45,284 nt of DNA from Syntrophus aciditrophicus. Lineage in GTDB: Bacteria > Desulfobacterota > Syntrophia > Syntrophales > UBA5619. A program made the translations under genes and the position numbers. The stretch's first letter is position 1. Each line of letters opens with the position of its first letter. The DNA is taken from positions 1 to 45,284 of the forward strand of contig DYLD01000004.1 in assembly GCA_020722315.1 (NCBI GenBank), written 5' to 3'. Under the pieces are notes generated by a model. The model saw only the letters and a list, made by a program, of their open reading frames with translations. It was not told where the DNA came from and ran no database searches. Positions 17,445 through 26,537 of this stretch are shown one piece after another.

Positions 17445-17497
17445 CACCTCCGGTTTTTTGAGGATTTACAAAACGTTGAAACAAGGAGAAACAGCAG

Positions 17498-18325
17498 ATG
17501 AAGGCGTTTCGGGGACAGCCGTCCATTTATAAACAAAGTGATAGCAAAAGAAAACCGGCGGATCTGGAAATCCGGCGGCTGTCCCTTTCCTTTGGCGGCG
17601 TCAAGGCGTTGAGTGATATCGATTTGACGGTGAAAAGCGGCGATTTTTTCGCGATCATCGGTCCCAACGGCGCCGGGAAAACCAGCCTTATGAACTGTAT
17701 AACTGGGTTTTACCACTCTGATTCGGGGAGCATTATTTTCAACGGAAAGGAAATCACCCATTTACATCCCCATGAGCTGGTGCGTACCGGAATAGGCCGA
17801 ACCTTTCAGAACATCGAGCTCTTTCCAGGAATGACCGTTATCTCCAATCTATTTCTTGCGAGACATACCCATTACCACTACGGGTTTCTTCCTGCCTGCT
17901 TTTTTCTGAAGTCTGTCAGACAGGAAGAGATCGCCCACCGTCGTGTTCTGGAAGAGATCATTGATTTTCTCGAAATCCAATCGGTCCGCAATAAACCGGT
18001 GGGTTCCCTGCCTTATGGATTGATGAAACGGATCGAGCTGGGGCGCGCCCTTGCTCTTGAGCCTGCCCTTCTTCTTCTTGATGAACCGTTTGCCGGCATG
18101 AATCTCGAGGAAAAGGAAGATATGGTCCGTTTTCTGCTCGAGCTTAACCGTCAATGGGGGCAGACAATCATCCTTGTCGAGCACGACATGGCGGTTGTTA
18201 TGAGTATTGCCCGCAAGATTGCCGTGCTAAATTTCGGCGTAAAAATCACGGAAGGTTCGCCTTCCGAGGTGGTCAAGAATCCCGAGGTAATCAAGGCATA
18301 CCTTGGCGATGACAGTGTTCTTTAA
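17498..18325 (+). CDS. livG: branched-chain amino-acid ABC transporter ATP-binding protein LivG
   Basis: One of the two ATPase subunits that power the HAAT importer on the cytoplasmic face. The 275-residue protein has Walker A GPNGAGKT (55-62), the Q-loop region GRTFQNIELFPGMTV, a divergent signature LPYGLMKRIELGRAL, Walker B LLLLDEPFAGMN and the switch His in LVEHDM. The signature matches LivG (LSYGxxRRxExARAL) rather than the canonical LSGGQ. It has about 20 extra polar residues at the N terminus relative to LivG proteins that start near LEIRRLSLSFGG. AAGGAG supports ATG 17498. It lies between livK and the ligase gene. Confidence 0.94.
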   Translation: MKAFRGQPSIYKQSDSKRKPADLEIRRLSLSFGGVKALSDIDLTVKSGDFFAIIGPNGAGKTSLMNCITGFYHSDSGSIIFNGKEITHLHPHELVRTGIGRTFQNIELFPGMTVISNLFLARHTHYHYGFLPACFFLKSVRQEEIAHRRVLEEIIDFLEIQSVRNKPVGSLPYGLMKRIELGRALALEPALLLLDEPFAGMNLEEKEDMVRFLLELNRQWGQTIILVEHDMAVVMSIARKIAVLNFGVKITEGSPSEVVKNPEVIKAYLGDDSVL

Positions 18326-18339
18326 AAAGGGGAAAATTC

Positions 18340-20268
18340 TTGGAAGTCAACAACGATAATACCGTCCCGTATTTCACCGGCACCATTCCGCAATTATTGG
18401 CCTTTCAGGCCGCATCTCTCAGTAAAGAACAAACTGCCATAAGGGAAAAGGCTTATGGGGTATGGGAAACCTACACCTGGGACGACTATCTGGATTACGT
18501 TAAGAAAGTCGCCCTCGGCCTGATTTCCCTCGGCTTGAAGCGCGGCGAGATTGTCGGGATCATTATGGACAATCATGCTGAATGGCTTTTTGCCGAGCTG
18601 GGAACACAGGCCATTGGCGCAATAAGCCTGAATCTTTTCACTTCAGCGGTTGCCGAGGAGCTTGCCGGGGCCTTAAATCGAGTCAGGGCGGATATTGTTT
18701 TTGTCGAAAACCAGGAACAGGCGGACAAGGTTCTTGCCTTCCGGGATAAATTGGAACATGTAAAAAAGGTTATCTACGTAGACCCGACCGCGATGCATTC
18801 GTATAGCGACGATCCTTGGCTTATTTCCTTCCGTGATTTGCTCGTCATCGGTGAAAAACTTGACTCCGAAAGGCCGCAGTTTTTTAATGAAGAACTGCGG
18901 AAAGGAAACGCTGAGGATACGGCCTTGATGATCCAGACCTCCGGGACGACCGGGGTTCCGAAGATGGCCATGCTGTCCCACCGGAACCTTATCTCGATCG
19001 GAGAGAAATGGAGGATCGCGGTGGATATCAAGCCGGGTGAGAACTGGCTTTCGATGTCCCCGCCGGCCTGGATCGTTGATCAGATGTGGGGCCTAGGAAC
19101 CGCGCTCTGTTCAGGAATGACGATGAATTTCCCGGAAATGCCCGAGACCGTCGTAGAGGATTTCCGGGAGATAGGCCCCTCTCGAATTATTACCGCGTCT
19201 CGCTTCTGGGAAGACATGGCCTCGAAGATCCGCGTCAAAATGGCCGATTCCGGCTTCATCAAACGGTATTTTTTTAAGCGCGCTGAGCAGATAGGACGTA
19301 AGGTCGAGCATATCCGGGTTCAGAAAAAAGACCCACCGGCAGTTTGGAAGTTTCTCTACTGGCTTGCCTCTATTTGTGTTTATCGCCCTCTGCTTGATCG
19401 TATAGGTTGTGCAAACTTTCGCGGGGCCTATACCGGGGGTCATCCTATCAGTCCGGATGTAATAACGTTCTTTCGGGCTATCGGGATGAATCTCAAGCAG
19501 TGTTATGGTTTGACCGAGGGAGGGGGTATCTTTCAGCTCCAGCCGGATGACGAGGTAAAACCGGAGACGGTCGGCAAGCCATTGCCCGGGGTTGAAATAA
19601 AACTGGATGAAAACCAGGAGGTGCTTGTCAAAAGCGACGCGGTATTCCAGGGCTATTATCAGAACCCGCAGGCGACTGAAGCGGCCTTTGCCGATGGATG
19701 GCTCCGCACCGGTGATGCGGGGTATCTGGATCAGGATGGCCACCTCTTGATTATCGGCCGCAAAGAAGAGGTCATCCGGACGAAAAGCGGCGAGGCCTTT
19801 TCTCCGGATTTCATAGAGACGCGGCTTAAATTCAGTCCTTTTATCAAAGAGGCGGTTGTCTTCGGCGAGGGTCGCGAGTTTTTGACGGCTCTGATCAACA
19901 TCGATTTCGGCAATACGGGAAACTGGGCCGAAAAGAGGATGATTCCGTATACAACCTACACGGATCTCTCCCAGCAGAAACCCGTCGAAGAGTTGATCCT
20001 TTCCGAGGTAAGGACTGTTAATCTCCAGTTGCCTGAGGCAATGAAGATACACAAATTTATCCTTCTTTATAAATTGCTTGACGCCGATGATGAGGAACTC
20101 ACCAGAACGGGCAAGGTACGCCGCCGCTATGTATACGAGCTTTATCTGAGACTTATAGAAGGTATGTACAGTCAGCAACGCGAAATCAACGTAAAGGGGA
20201 AGGTACGCTATCGTGACGGCCAGACCGGCGAAATAGATACAACCGTTCGTGTCATTGACGTCATTTAA
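18340..20268 (+). CDS. AMP-forming acyl-CoA ligase (long-chain type) inside the liv operon
   Basis: Activates a carboxylic acid to acyl-AMP and then acyl-CoA. The 642-residue size fits long-chain fatty acid-CoA ligases (FadD15/FAA1-like). Motifs in order are the phosphate loop QTSGTTGVPKMAMLSH (from 199), YGLTEGGGIF, GWLRTGDAGYLDQDG, IIGRKEEVIRTKSGE and the catalytic lysine region RTGKVRRRYVYELY near the C terminus. The start is TTG 18340 with AAGGGG upstream. It is 14 bases after livG and about 60 before livH, so it is inside the operon. The arrangement suggests that an organic acid brought in by the transporter is trapped as a CoA thioester. Substrate chain length or aromaticity cannot be told from the sequence. 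Confidence 0.9.
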   Translation: MEVNNDNTVPYFTGTIPQLLAFQAASLSKEQTAIREKAYGVWETYTWDDYLDYVKKVALGLISLGLKRGEIVGIIMDNHAEWLFAELGTQAIGAISLNLFTSAVAEELAGALNRVRADIVFVENQEQADKVLAFRDKLEHVKKVIYVDPTAMHSYSDDPWLISFRDLLVIGEKLDSERPQFFNEELRKGNAEDTALMIQTSGTTGVPKMAMLSHRNLISIGEKWRIAVDIKPGENWLSMSPPAWIVDQMWGLGTALCSGMTMNFPEMPETVVEDFREIGPSRIITASRFWEDMASKIRVKMADSGFIKRYFFKRAEQIGRKVEHIRVQKKDPPAVWKFLYWLASICVYRPLLDRIGCANFRGAYTGGHPISPDVITFFRAIGMNLKQCYGLTEGGGIFQLQPDDEVKPETVGKPLPGVEIKLDENQEVLVKSDAVFQGYYQNPQATEAAFADGWLRTGDAGYLDQDGHLLIIGRKEEVIRTKSGEAFSPDFIETRLKFSPFIKEAVVFGEGREFLTALINIDFGNTGNWAEKRMIPYTTYTDLSQQKPVEELILSEVRTVNLQLPEAMKIHKFILLYKLLDADDEELTRTGKVRRRYVYELYLRLIEGMYSQQREINVKGKVRYRDGQTGEIDTTVRVIDVI

Positions 20269-20330
20269 TCCCGTTTTGAACTGCCGTTTCCACACGATTT
20301 TTTGTTTGACAAGGAAAGAGGAGGAACAAA

Positions 20331-21209
20331 TTGGATTTTTTTATGCAGCTTCTGGTTGGGGGGCTTTCGACCGGTTTTGTTTACGGGCTTTCGGCGATGG
20401 GCTTCGTGATGATCTTCAAATCGTCAAGCGTGCTGAACTTTGCCCACGGCGAGCTTATCGCGATAGGGGCCTATTTTTTTCTTATTTTTGTGACATGGGC
20501 GAAACTGCCGCTGGTGCTTGCCTTCTTATTTACGCTGTTTGCCTGTTTTCTGTTGGGGATCTTAATCGAAAGGATTTTCTTAAGGCCGTTGATCGGGGAA
20601 AACTTGATCTTTGTTATTATGCTGACCGTTGGCCTGGCGGCCATGTTCCGGGGGCTGATCCTTCTGTTCTGGGGGGGCAATCTCTATACCTATCCCGACT
20701 TTCTTCCGAAGGCCCTCGGCGTTGATCGGGGCATCGTTCATATACCGCCTGTTTATATGGCAACCCTGATCATCGGGATATTCTTTCTGATTGTATTTGG
20801 GATTTTTTTCAAGTTTTTCTCACAGGGGATCTATATGCGTTCCGTCGCCGACAACCAGCGTGCAGCCCTTTCTTTGGGTGTAAATGTCCGGCGTGTTTTC
20901 GCGCTGTCGTGGGCCATTGCGGCCCTGGTTGCGGGGATGAGCGGTGTTGTTCTCGGGGTCATCAACGGGATAAATGTTCACAATCTTTCGGCTATCGGTT
21001 TGAAGGTCTTTCCGGTCGTCATTCTTGGGGGGCTTGACAGTATCATAGGGGCCATCATCGGAGGCTTGATCATCGGCGTTCTCGAGACATTTACCGGCGG
21101 GTATCTATCCACGTCGCTGCGCGATGTCGTTCCATACATTATCCTGGTCATCATTCTACTGGTCAAGCCTTACGGTTTGTTCGGCTTGACGGAAATCGAA
21201 CGGGTTTAG
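20331..21209 (+). CDS. livH: branched-chain amino-acid ABC transporter permease LivH
   Basis: One of two membrane-spanning subunits of the HAAT importer. The 292-residue, very hydrophobic protein carries the LivH hallmarks: LLVGGLSTGFVYGLSAMGFVMIFKSSSVLNFAHGE at the N terminus, MRSVADNQRAALSLGVNVRRVFALSWAIAAL (the coupling-helix region contacting the ATPases), and a conserved GLDSIIGAIIGGLIIG near the C terminus. The start is TTG 20331 with GAGGAGG six bases away; ATG 20343 lies too far from that site. It is six bases from livM. Confidence 0.94.
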   Translation: MDFFMQLLVGGLSTGFVYGLSAMGFVMIFKSSSVLNFAHGELIAIGAYFFLIFVTWAKLPLVLAFLFTLFACFLLGILIERIFLRPLIGENLIFVIMLTVGLAAMFRGLILLFWGGNLYTYPDFLPKALGVDRGIVHIPPVYMATLIIGIFFLIVFGIFFKFFSQGIYMRSVADNQRAALSLGVNVRRVFALSWAIAALVAGMSGVVLGVINGINVHNLSAIGLKVFPVVILGGLDSIIGAIIGGLIIGVLETFTGGYLSTSLRDVVPYIILVIILLVKPYGLFGLTEIERV

Positions 21210-21215
21210 AGGGAT

Positions 21216-22286
21216 ATGAAGAAATTTCAATTGCACCCATGCGGCAACTTTTACGAAGACTATGAAAAAATGCTTACGGTCTTTTCGACCGATTTCGGCA
21301 GGGTCTGGGCGGCGATCGGCCTCGTCATTCTTTTTTTGGTGCCGCTTATGCCGGTCAGTCCTTACCTGATTTATGTAATGAATATAACAGGAGTTGCGGT
21401 GATTGCCGCGGTCGGACTGAATATCCTGACCGGTTTTGCAGGGCAGCTATCCTTGGGACACGGCGCATTCTTCGGACTTGGCGCCTATGCGGGTGCCATT
21501 TTAGGAACAACGCTGCATGTCCCGATGCTTTTATCGATACTCGGCGCCGGCCTGATTACGGCCGGAATCGGCATGATATTCGGTGCTCCGTCCGGACGTC
21601 TGAAAGGTCTTTATCTGACCATCGCGACGCTGGCGGGTCAGATTATCATTGAATATGTTCTGATCCACTGGGAATCCCTGACGAAAGGAACGATGGGACT
21701 CACGTTGCCCGTTCCTGTTTTTTTTGGTTTTCGTTTTCAAGGTGATATCCCTTTTTATTACCTGATTTTTGCGTTCACCGCGCTGATGATCTGGATCGCC
21801 ATCAATTTGATCCGTACGCGTTTCGGCAGGGCATGGATCGCGATTCGGGATAATGACCGGGCGGCGGAAGGTATGGGAATACCGATTTTCACTTACAAGG
21901 TTTTTGCCTTTGCGATCAGTTCATTCTATGCGGGATTTGCCGGTGCGCTGTGGGCATATTACATGGGGAGCATTACTACGGAGCCGTTCAATATCATGCT
22001 CTCCGTCGAGTATTTGGCAATGGTCATTATCGGAGGATTGGGAAGTATCTCCGGGTCCGTTTTCGGCGCCGTATTCATTACGATGCTTAACGAGTTATTA
22101 CGCCTGATAACCGATTTCCTTATGAACAGCGCGATCGGTTCACATCTGGGATTGACAATAGCGCCTCTCAGGGAGTTTTTCTTCGGGGCTGCCATTGTTT
22201 TGTTTATACTGTTTGAACCCCGTGGGCTGGCGGAGGAATGGCGGATCATCCGTTCGAGTTTTCGCCTCTGGCCTTTCTCTTACTGA
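21216..22286 (+). CDS. livM: branched-chain amino-acid ABC transporter permease LivM
   Basis: The second permease subunit of the importer. Its 356 residues hold about eight to ten membrane helices. Typical segments are ILTGFAGQLSLGHGAFFGLGAYAGA, RFGRAWIAIRDNDRAAEGMGI (coupling helix), SSFYAGFAGALWAYYMG and VIIGGLGSISGSVFGAVF. The N terminus (about 45 polar residues before the first helix) is longer than in minimal LivM proteins. The site AGAGGG is very close to ATG 21216, so a later start (ATG 21270, MLTVFSTDFGR) cannot be excluded. The downstream livF follows after 11 bases. Confidence 0.92.
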   Translation: MKKFQLHPCGNFYEDYEKMLTVFSTDFGRVWAAIGLVILFLVPLMPVSPYLIYVMNITGVAVIAAVGLNILTGFAGQLSLGHGAFFGLGAYAGAILGTTLHVPMLLSILGAGLITAGIGMIFGAPSGRLKGLYLTIATLAGQIIIEYVLIHWESLTKGTMGLTLPVPVFFGFRFQGDIPFYYLIFAFTALMIWIAINLIRTRFGRAWIAIRDNDRAAEGMGIPIFTYKVFAFAISSFYAGFAGALWAYYMGSITTEPFNIMLSVEYLAMVIIGGLGSISGSVFGAVFITMLNELLRLITDFLMNSAIGSHLGLTIAPLREFFFGAAIVLFILFEPRGLAEEWRIIRSSFRLWPFSY

Positions 22287-22297
22287 GGGTTGCTTTC

Positions 22298-23098
22298 ATG
22301 GAAGAAAAACTGTTGCAGTTGAATAACATATCCGTTGTCTATTCCGACGTCATTCAGGTCCTCAAGGGTGTTTCCCTGTCGGTTGAGAAGAAACAGATCG
22401 TTTCGTTGCTGGGAAGCAACGGTGCAGGGAAGACAACCACGTTGAAGGCCATATCAGGGCTCCTTAAACCGGAAAACGGTGCGGTAACGGAGGGGGCAAT
22501 TCTCTATAAAGGAAAGGCGATGCAGAACCGTTCGCCGGAGGAAATCACGCGCAACGGCATTATACAGGTTCTCGAAGGCAGGCAGCCGTTCAAGTATCTG
22601 ACGATAGAGGAGAACCTCCGGGTCGGAACGGCGACAAGGATGGGGAAACCTTATCGTGAAGATCTGGAAAAAGTATATCATTATTTTCCCGCGCTACGGA
22701 GAATGACCAAGAAACTGGCCGGATACTGCAGCGGCGGCGAATTACAGATGCTTGTCATCGGGCGCGGGCTGATGGCCCATCCCGAACTGCTTCTTCTGGA
22801 TGAACCGTCCCTCGGGCTTGCGCCCATTCTTGTACGTGAAATTTTCGGCATCATCAAAAGGATCAATGAGGAAGAAGGCACAACGATTATCCTTGTCGAA
22901 CAAAACGCCCGTATGGCTTTAAAGATTGCCACCTATGCCTATGTCATGGAAAACGGGAAAATCGTTATGGAGGGTTCGGCGGACGCGATGAGAGAAAACC
23001 CCGACGTGAAAGAGTTCTACCTCGGCATGTCTCTCTCCGGGGGCGCCAAATCCTACGAGAACGTCAAATCCTACAAACGCCGGAAAAGATGGCTTTAA
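22298..23098 (+). CDS. livF: branched-chain amino-acid ABC transporter ATP-binding protein LivF
   Basis: The second ATPase subunit of the importer. From ATG 22298 (MEEKLLQLNN) the protein has 266 residues; GAGGG overlapping the livM stop is the ribosome site. A frame start further upstream at 22238 would overlap livM by 49 bases and add residues unlike the family. Walker A is GSNGAGKT (39-46); later come the divergent signature CSGGELQMLVIGRGL, Walker B LLLLDEPSLGLAP and LVEQNARMAL. The C terminus carries a basic tail after the usual end (KSYKRRKRWL), of unknown role. The stop codon is interlocked with that of the convergent recJ (4 shared bases). Confidence 0.93.
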   Translation: MEEKLLQLNNISVVYSDVIQVLKGVSLSVEKKQIVSLLGSNGAGKTTTLKAISGLLKPENGAVTEGAILYKGKAMQNRSPEEITRNGIIQVLEGRQPFKYLTIEENLRVGTATRMGKPYREDLEKVYHYFPALRRMTKKLAGYCSGGELQMLVIGRGLMAHPELLLLDEPSLGLAPILVREIFGIIKRINEEEGTTIILVEQNARMALKIATYAYVMENGKIVMEGSADAMRENPDVKEFYLGMSLSGGAKSYENVKSYKRRKRWL

Positions 23099-24837
23099 TC
23101 AATTGACGGTGCTTTTTTTATCGCCGCATCTTTCAGTTTCAGCTGAATCGCATCGGTTCCATTCCAGGTGTTTATCTGCGGCGTGAAGACTATATCCAGT
23201 ATCGACTGTTTGATTTCCGGGAAGTACTGGCCCTTGCTGAACCATATCGAGTCCCTGTAGATGCCGTTGTGACCGATGCGCATCTTTAAATGGTTGTTTC
23301 CAACGATATAAGGATCCAAGATGCTGACATCTCTTGTACAGAGAACCGGTTCCGGATTGCCGGTTCCAAACGGCGCAAGTGTCCTGATTTCCGTAAGCAG
23401 TTCATGGCTTATATCTGTAAGGAGGCATTGGGCATCAATCGTGGTTGAAATCTCAAAATCGCTTCCTTGAAAATATTCATTAATAATATCGTTAAGTTGT
23501 TTCGAGAAGGGCGGGATATCGTCCTCTTTAATGAGAAGACCGGCGGCATAGCGGTGACCGCCATAGGCGACGAGGTGTGATTCGCAACGTTTGATCCCCT
23601 CGAAAAGATTAAAATCCGCCGCGCTGCGCCCTGATCCCTTGCCCAGACCATCTTTAAGGCTAATAAGGATCGCAGGTTTTCCGAAGCGATCGACCAGTTT
23701 CGAGGCGACGATCCCGATAACTCCGGGATGCCAATCCGGCGAGGAGAAGACCAGTGATTCGTTTTGAACGTTCGTTTTGGTGATCGTCTCAATCAATTCA
23801 CTAAACATGGCCTGTTCCATTAATTGTCTCTTTTTGTTGAATCCTTCCAGTTTCAGCGCAATATCCTTCGCCTCTTTAGGGTTTTCGGAAAGCAAAAGCT
23901 CTACCGCGTAGCGGGCTGAGGCAATCCTGCCTGCTGCGTTTATTCTCGGAATGAGTGCAAATGAAGCCTTGCTTGATTCGATTTCCTTTCCTTCCAGGCC
24001 GCAGACTGTTTTCAGGGCGGCTATTCCTGTTCTGAACCCCTCGGATATCAACTCCAGGCCGAATTTGGCAAATATCCGATTTTCGTCGACAAGGGGGACT
24101 ATATCGCCGATCGTGCCCAGTGCGACCAGGTCGAGATAGTCCTTTAAATTTGGGTATTTGTTCTTGCTCCAGAATCCCTCGCTGCGCAGGGTGCCCCGAA
24201 GCGCAATCAGAAAGTTAAAAACAATGCCTACGGCGGCAAGGTCTTTAAACGGAAAATGACAATCAGGGCGCTTGGGATTTACAATCGCCGTCGCGGGTGG
24301 GAGAGAGGACGACGGTTCATGATGATCGAGTATGATCACATCCATACCCATCCGCCTGGCCAGGGATATCTCCTCGTGATTGGCCATGCCGCAGTCGACA
24401 GTAATGATAAGCCCCGTTCCTTCTGCGTGGAATCGTTCAATCGCCGCGCAATTGAGACCGTAACCCTCGGATATTCTATCCGGTATATAGAAAGTTACCG
24501 CTTCGTGAATTTTTCTAATGAAATGGAAAAGGGCGGCGACGGATGTAACCCCATCGGCGTCGTAATCCCCGTAGATTACAATCCTTTCTTTCCGATGTAA
24601 GGCTGTAGTCATTCTGCCGACAGCCTTTTTCATATCCTGCATCAAAAAGGGATTGTGAAGATCGTAAAGCGATGGGGATAGGTAACGTTTGATGCCTTCA
24701 GCATCGCCTGTTTGACGGTTCAGGATGATCTTTGAAACAATGGGACTGACGCCGAACTCCCGAACCACCGCCTCTTGGGCTTTTTTGTCTTCATCCGGCA
24801 GGAGCCAGCGGGTTTTTGGAAGATCCTGGAGGGACAT
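23095..24837 (-). CDS. recJ: single-stranded-DNA-specific exonuclease RecJ
   Basis: A 5'-3' single-strand DNA exonuclease used in recombination and mismatch or base repair. The product is about 580 residues. The DHH-family metal motifs are visible: DYDADGVTS (about 91-99), ITVDCGMANHEE (about 145-156), and ILDHHEP with the DHH triad near 171-173. The DHHA1 region has GKGSGRSAADFNLFEGI and GGHRYAAG. The C-terminal OB-fold domain follows (about 460-580). The start at ATG 24837 is preferred over TTG 24843, since neither has a strong ribosome site. It reads from the minus strand toward livF and follows rpmB by about 70 bases. Confidence 0.94.
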   Translation of the reverse strand: MSLQDLPKTRWLLPDEDKKAQEAVVREFGVSPIVSKIILNRQTGDAEGIKRYLSPSLYDLHNPFLMQDMKKAVGRMTTALHRKERIVIYGDYDADGVTSVAALFHFIRKIHEAVTFYIPDRISEGYGLNCAAIERFHAEGTGLIITVDCGMANHEEISLARRMGMDVIILDHHEPSSSLPPATAIVNPKRPDCHFPFKDLAAVGIVFNFLIALRGTLRSEGFWSKNKYPNLKDYLDLVALGTIGDIVPLVDENRIFAKFGLELISEGFRTGIAALKTVCGLEGKEIESSKASFALIPRINAAGRIASARYAVELLLSENPKEAKDIALKLEGFNKKRQLMEQAMFSELIETITKTNVQNESLVFSSPDWHPGVIGIVASKLVDRFGKPAILISLKDGLGKGSGRSAADFNLFEGIKRCESHLVAYGGHRYAAGLLIKEDDIPPFSKQLNDIINEYFQGSDFEISTTIDAQCLLTDISHELLTEIRTLAPFGTGNPEPVLCTRDVSILDPYIVGNNHLKMRIGHNGIYRDSIWFSKGQYFPEIKQSILDIVFTPQINTWNGTDAIQLKLKDAAIKKAPSID

Positions 24838-24904
24838 GTGCAAACCAGACTGAAATTCTCGAAAATTTGGGATGTACCCGGCCTCGTCTGGTTTTGAAAG
24901 ATGT

Positions 24905-25102
24905 TCAGGCAGCCTTTTTGACTAAACCTGACTTTAGGCACCGTGTGCAAACCCTCATGCGTTTAACTTCTCCTGTTAGCTTATCCACACACCTAACCTT
25001 ATGAAGGTTTGGCTGCCATATCTTGAGGTTTTTGTTGTTCGCGTGACTTACTTTATGCCCTTTTAACGGTTTTTTGCCGCATATCTCACAAGCTCTTGAC
25101 AT
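24905..25102 (-). CDS. rpmB: 50S ribosomal protein L28
   Basis: Large-subunit ribosomal protein L28, 65 residues, the usual size. It begins [20 protein letters not shown], the family N-terminal signature, with [13 protein letters not shown] in the middle and [10 protein letters not shown] near the end. Two CxxC pairs (C5/C8 and C52/C55) make it the zinc-binding C+ form. GGGGGAG upstream supports the ATG at 25102. It stands between recJ and the phosphofructokinase gene on the same strand; a 68-base gap upstream may hold its own promoter, but no good one is visible. Confidence 0.96.
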   Translation of the reverse strand: MSRACEICGKKPLKGHKVSHANNKNLKIWQPNLHKVRCVDKLTGEVKRMRVCTRCLKSGLVKKAA

Positions 25103-25170
25103 ATTCTATGGCTCCCCCGATGCAAAGTTGTTGAAGCTTAAATTAAATCAGATAAGATTGCAAGCATTTT

Positions 25171-26484
25171 TTAGTCGTTTTTCAGAGAAGGAGGCTGACC
25201 GGTAGCTTCAAGAACCCTCATCCAGATATTTCCCTGCGGGTCGAGGGTTGTGCCGGATGATATCGCTTTCAGGGGAATGTGGACATATTCGTCCTTGACA
25301 AGCCCGACAAGCATGCCCGTTTTCCCGGCCATTCCTGCATGAACGGCATACTGTCCGAGAGCGGCGCAATATCTGCTATCGGATGCGTTTGCAGGGACAC
25401 TCCGGATCATATAACTCGGATCTATGTATTTCAGGTTGATCTCGATGCCCAAATGGTTGAAGTGATTCTCGATCTTATTCTTAAGAAAGGCGCCGATGTC
25501 AAGCAGGCGGATGTTTCCGGAGGCATCTGTTTGTTTTGTTTGTCCTGTGTGTTTAAGATGCTCCTGTCCGGCACCTTCGGCAACCAGGATGACGCAATGG
25601 GAACTGGCTTTAAGTCTTTTTTCCAGAGCCTTCAGAAGACCCTTTTCACCCTCGAGATCGAACGGGACTTCGGGGATCAAAACGAAATTGACGTCGTTTT
25701 GCGCCAGCGCGGCGCACGCCGCAATGTGTCCGGCTTCCCGTCCCATAATTTTGACCAGACCGATCCCGTTGGGGGCGCCTTTTGCCTCGACATGGGCGCA
25801 TTGAATCGCCTTGACTGATTCGGATACAGCCGTCTCGAAACCAAATGATTTCTGTATAAGGCTGAGGTCATTGTCGATGGTTTTAGGTATTCCTATAACG
25901 CCGATAGCGAGCCCCCGCCGCGTGAGCTCGTCGGTGATACCCTCCGCGGCCCTCATCGTTCCATCTCCACCGATGCAAAAGAGGAGGTCGACGTTCATCC
26001 TTTTCAGGGCATTGACTATTTCGTTGACATCCTGTCGTCCGCGGGACGAAGAGAGTATCGAACCGCCAAGATTGTTTATGTCTTTTACAACATCCGGTGT
26101 GAGCTGGACTACGGGATGGCCGAACTTGGGAATGAATCCCTGGAACCCATAGCGGATCCCGATCACGTTGTGTACACCGTATCTGTAGTGCAGTTCCATC
26201 ACAAGGGAGCGGATAACATCATTGATTCCGGGACACAGTCCTCCGCAGGTCACTATTGCGGCCTTTGTTTTTGAGGGGTCGAAGAATATTTTCTCGCGGG
26301 GTCCGGCAACCTCGTACGACAGAGGCGTTCCGTCAGGAGATTTGACGGAATCATACTCGTCGAGATAGGTATTGAAAAGCAATCTCTTTGTTTCGGGAAT
26401 GAAGTAACTTACGACGAGCGGCGATGGTATCGAGCATTCTCCAAGCGTCGGAATTTCAAGAGTCAAAGGGATGTTTTTTTGCAT
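25171..26484 (-). CDS. 6-phosphofructokinase, plant/trypanosome-like ATP-type
   Basis: Phosphorylates fructose 6-phosphate in glycolysis. The 437-residue protein is longer than E. coli PfkA (about 320), with roughly 70 extra N-terminal residues. Motifs are GGLCPGINDVIR (81-92), IGGDGTMRAAEG (171-182), GIPKTIDNDL (198-207, catalytic D204) and KIMGREAGHIA (245-255). In this superfamily, Gly after GGD (G175) goes with ATP use, whereas PPi enzymes have Asp; Lys in PKTIDND (K201) occurs in PPi enzymes but also in plant and trypanosome ATP enzymes. The Gly/Lys pair therefore points to ATP as donor; this is inference. GAGGT upstream supports ATG 26484. It is 53 bases downstream of purN. Confidence 0.9.
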   Translation of the reverse strand: MQKNIPLTLEIPTLGECSIPSPLVVSYFIPETKRLLFNTYLDEYDSVKSPDGTPLSYEVAGPREKIFFDPSKTKAAIVTCGGLCPGINDVIRSLVMELHYRYGVHNVIGIRYGFQGFIPKFGHPVVQLTPDVVKDINNLGGSILSSSRGRQDVNEIVNALKRMNVDLLFCIGGDGTMRAAEGITDELTRRGLAIGVIGIPKTIDNDLSLIQKSFGFETAVSESVKAIQCAHVEAKGAPNGIGLVKIMGREAGHIAACAALAQNDVNFVLIPEVPFDLEGEKGLLKALEKRLKASSHCVILVAEGAGQEHLKHTGQTKQTDASGNIRLLDIGAFLKNKIENHFNHLGIEINLKYIDPSYMIRSVPANASDSRYCAALGQYAVHAGMAGKTGMLVGLVKDEYVHIPLKAISSGTTLDPQGNIWMRVLEATGQPPSLKND

Positions 26485-26537
26485 CGGATATACCTCAAAT
26501 TCTATCGGCGACTAAACCCGTTTGAGCGACATCCTTT

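Noticed and set aside
16365-17447. Long open frame of 360 codons antisense to livK
   Set aside because: The livK frame is clearly coding with signal peptide and family motifs; the antisense product is rich in Arg, Phe and His without any recognisable domain and is typical of a shadow frame.
19111-20295. Long open frame of 394 codons antisense to the acyl-CoA ligase
   Set aside because: It is fully covered by the ligase gene, which has all its motifs, and the antisense product resembles no protein family.
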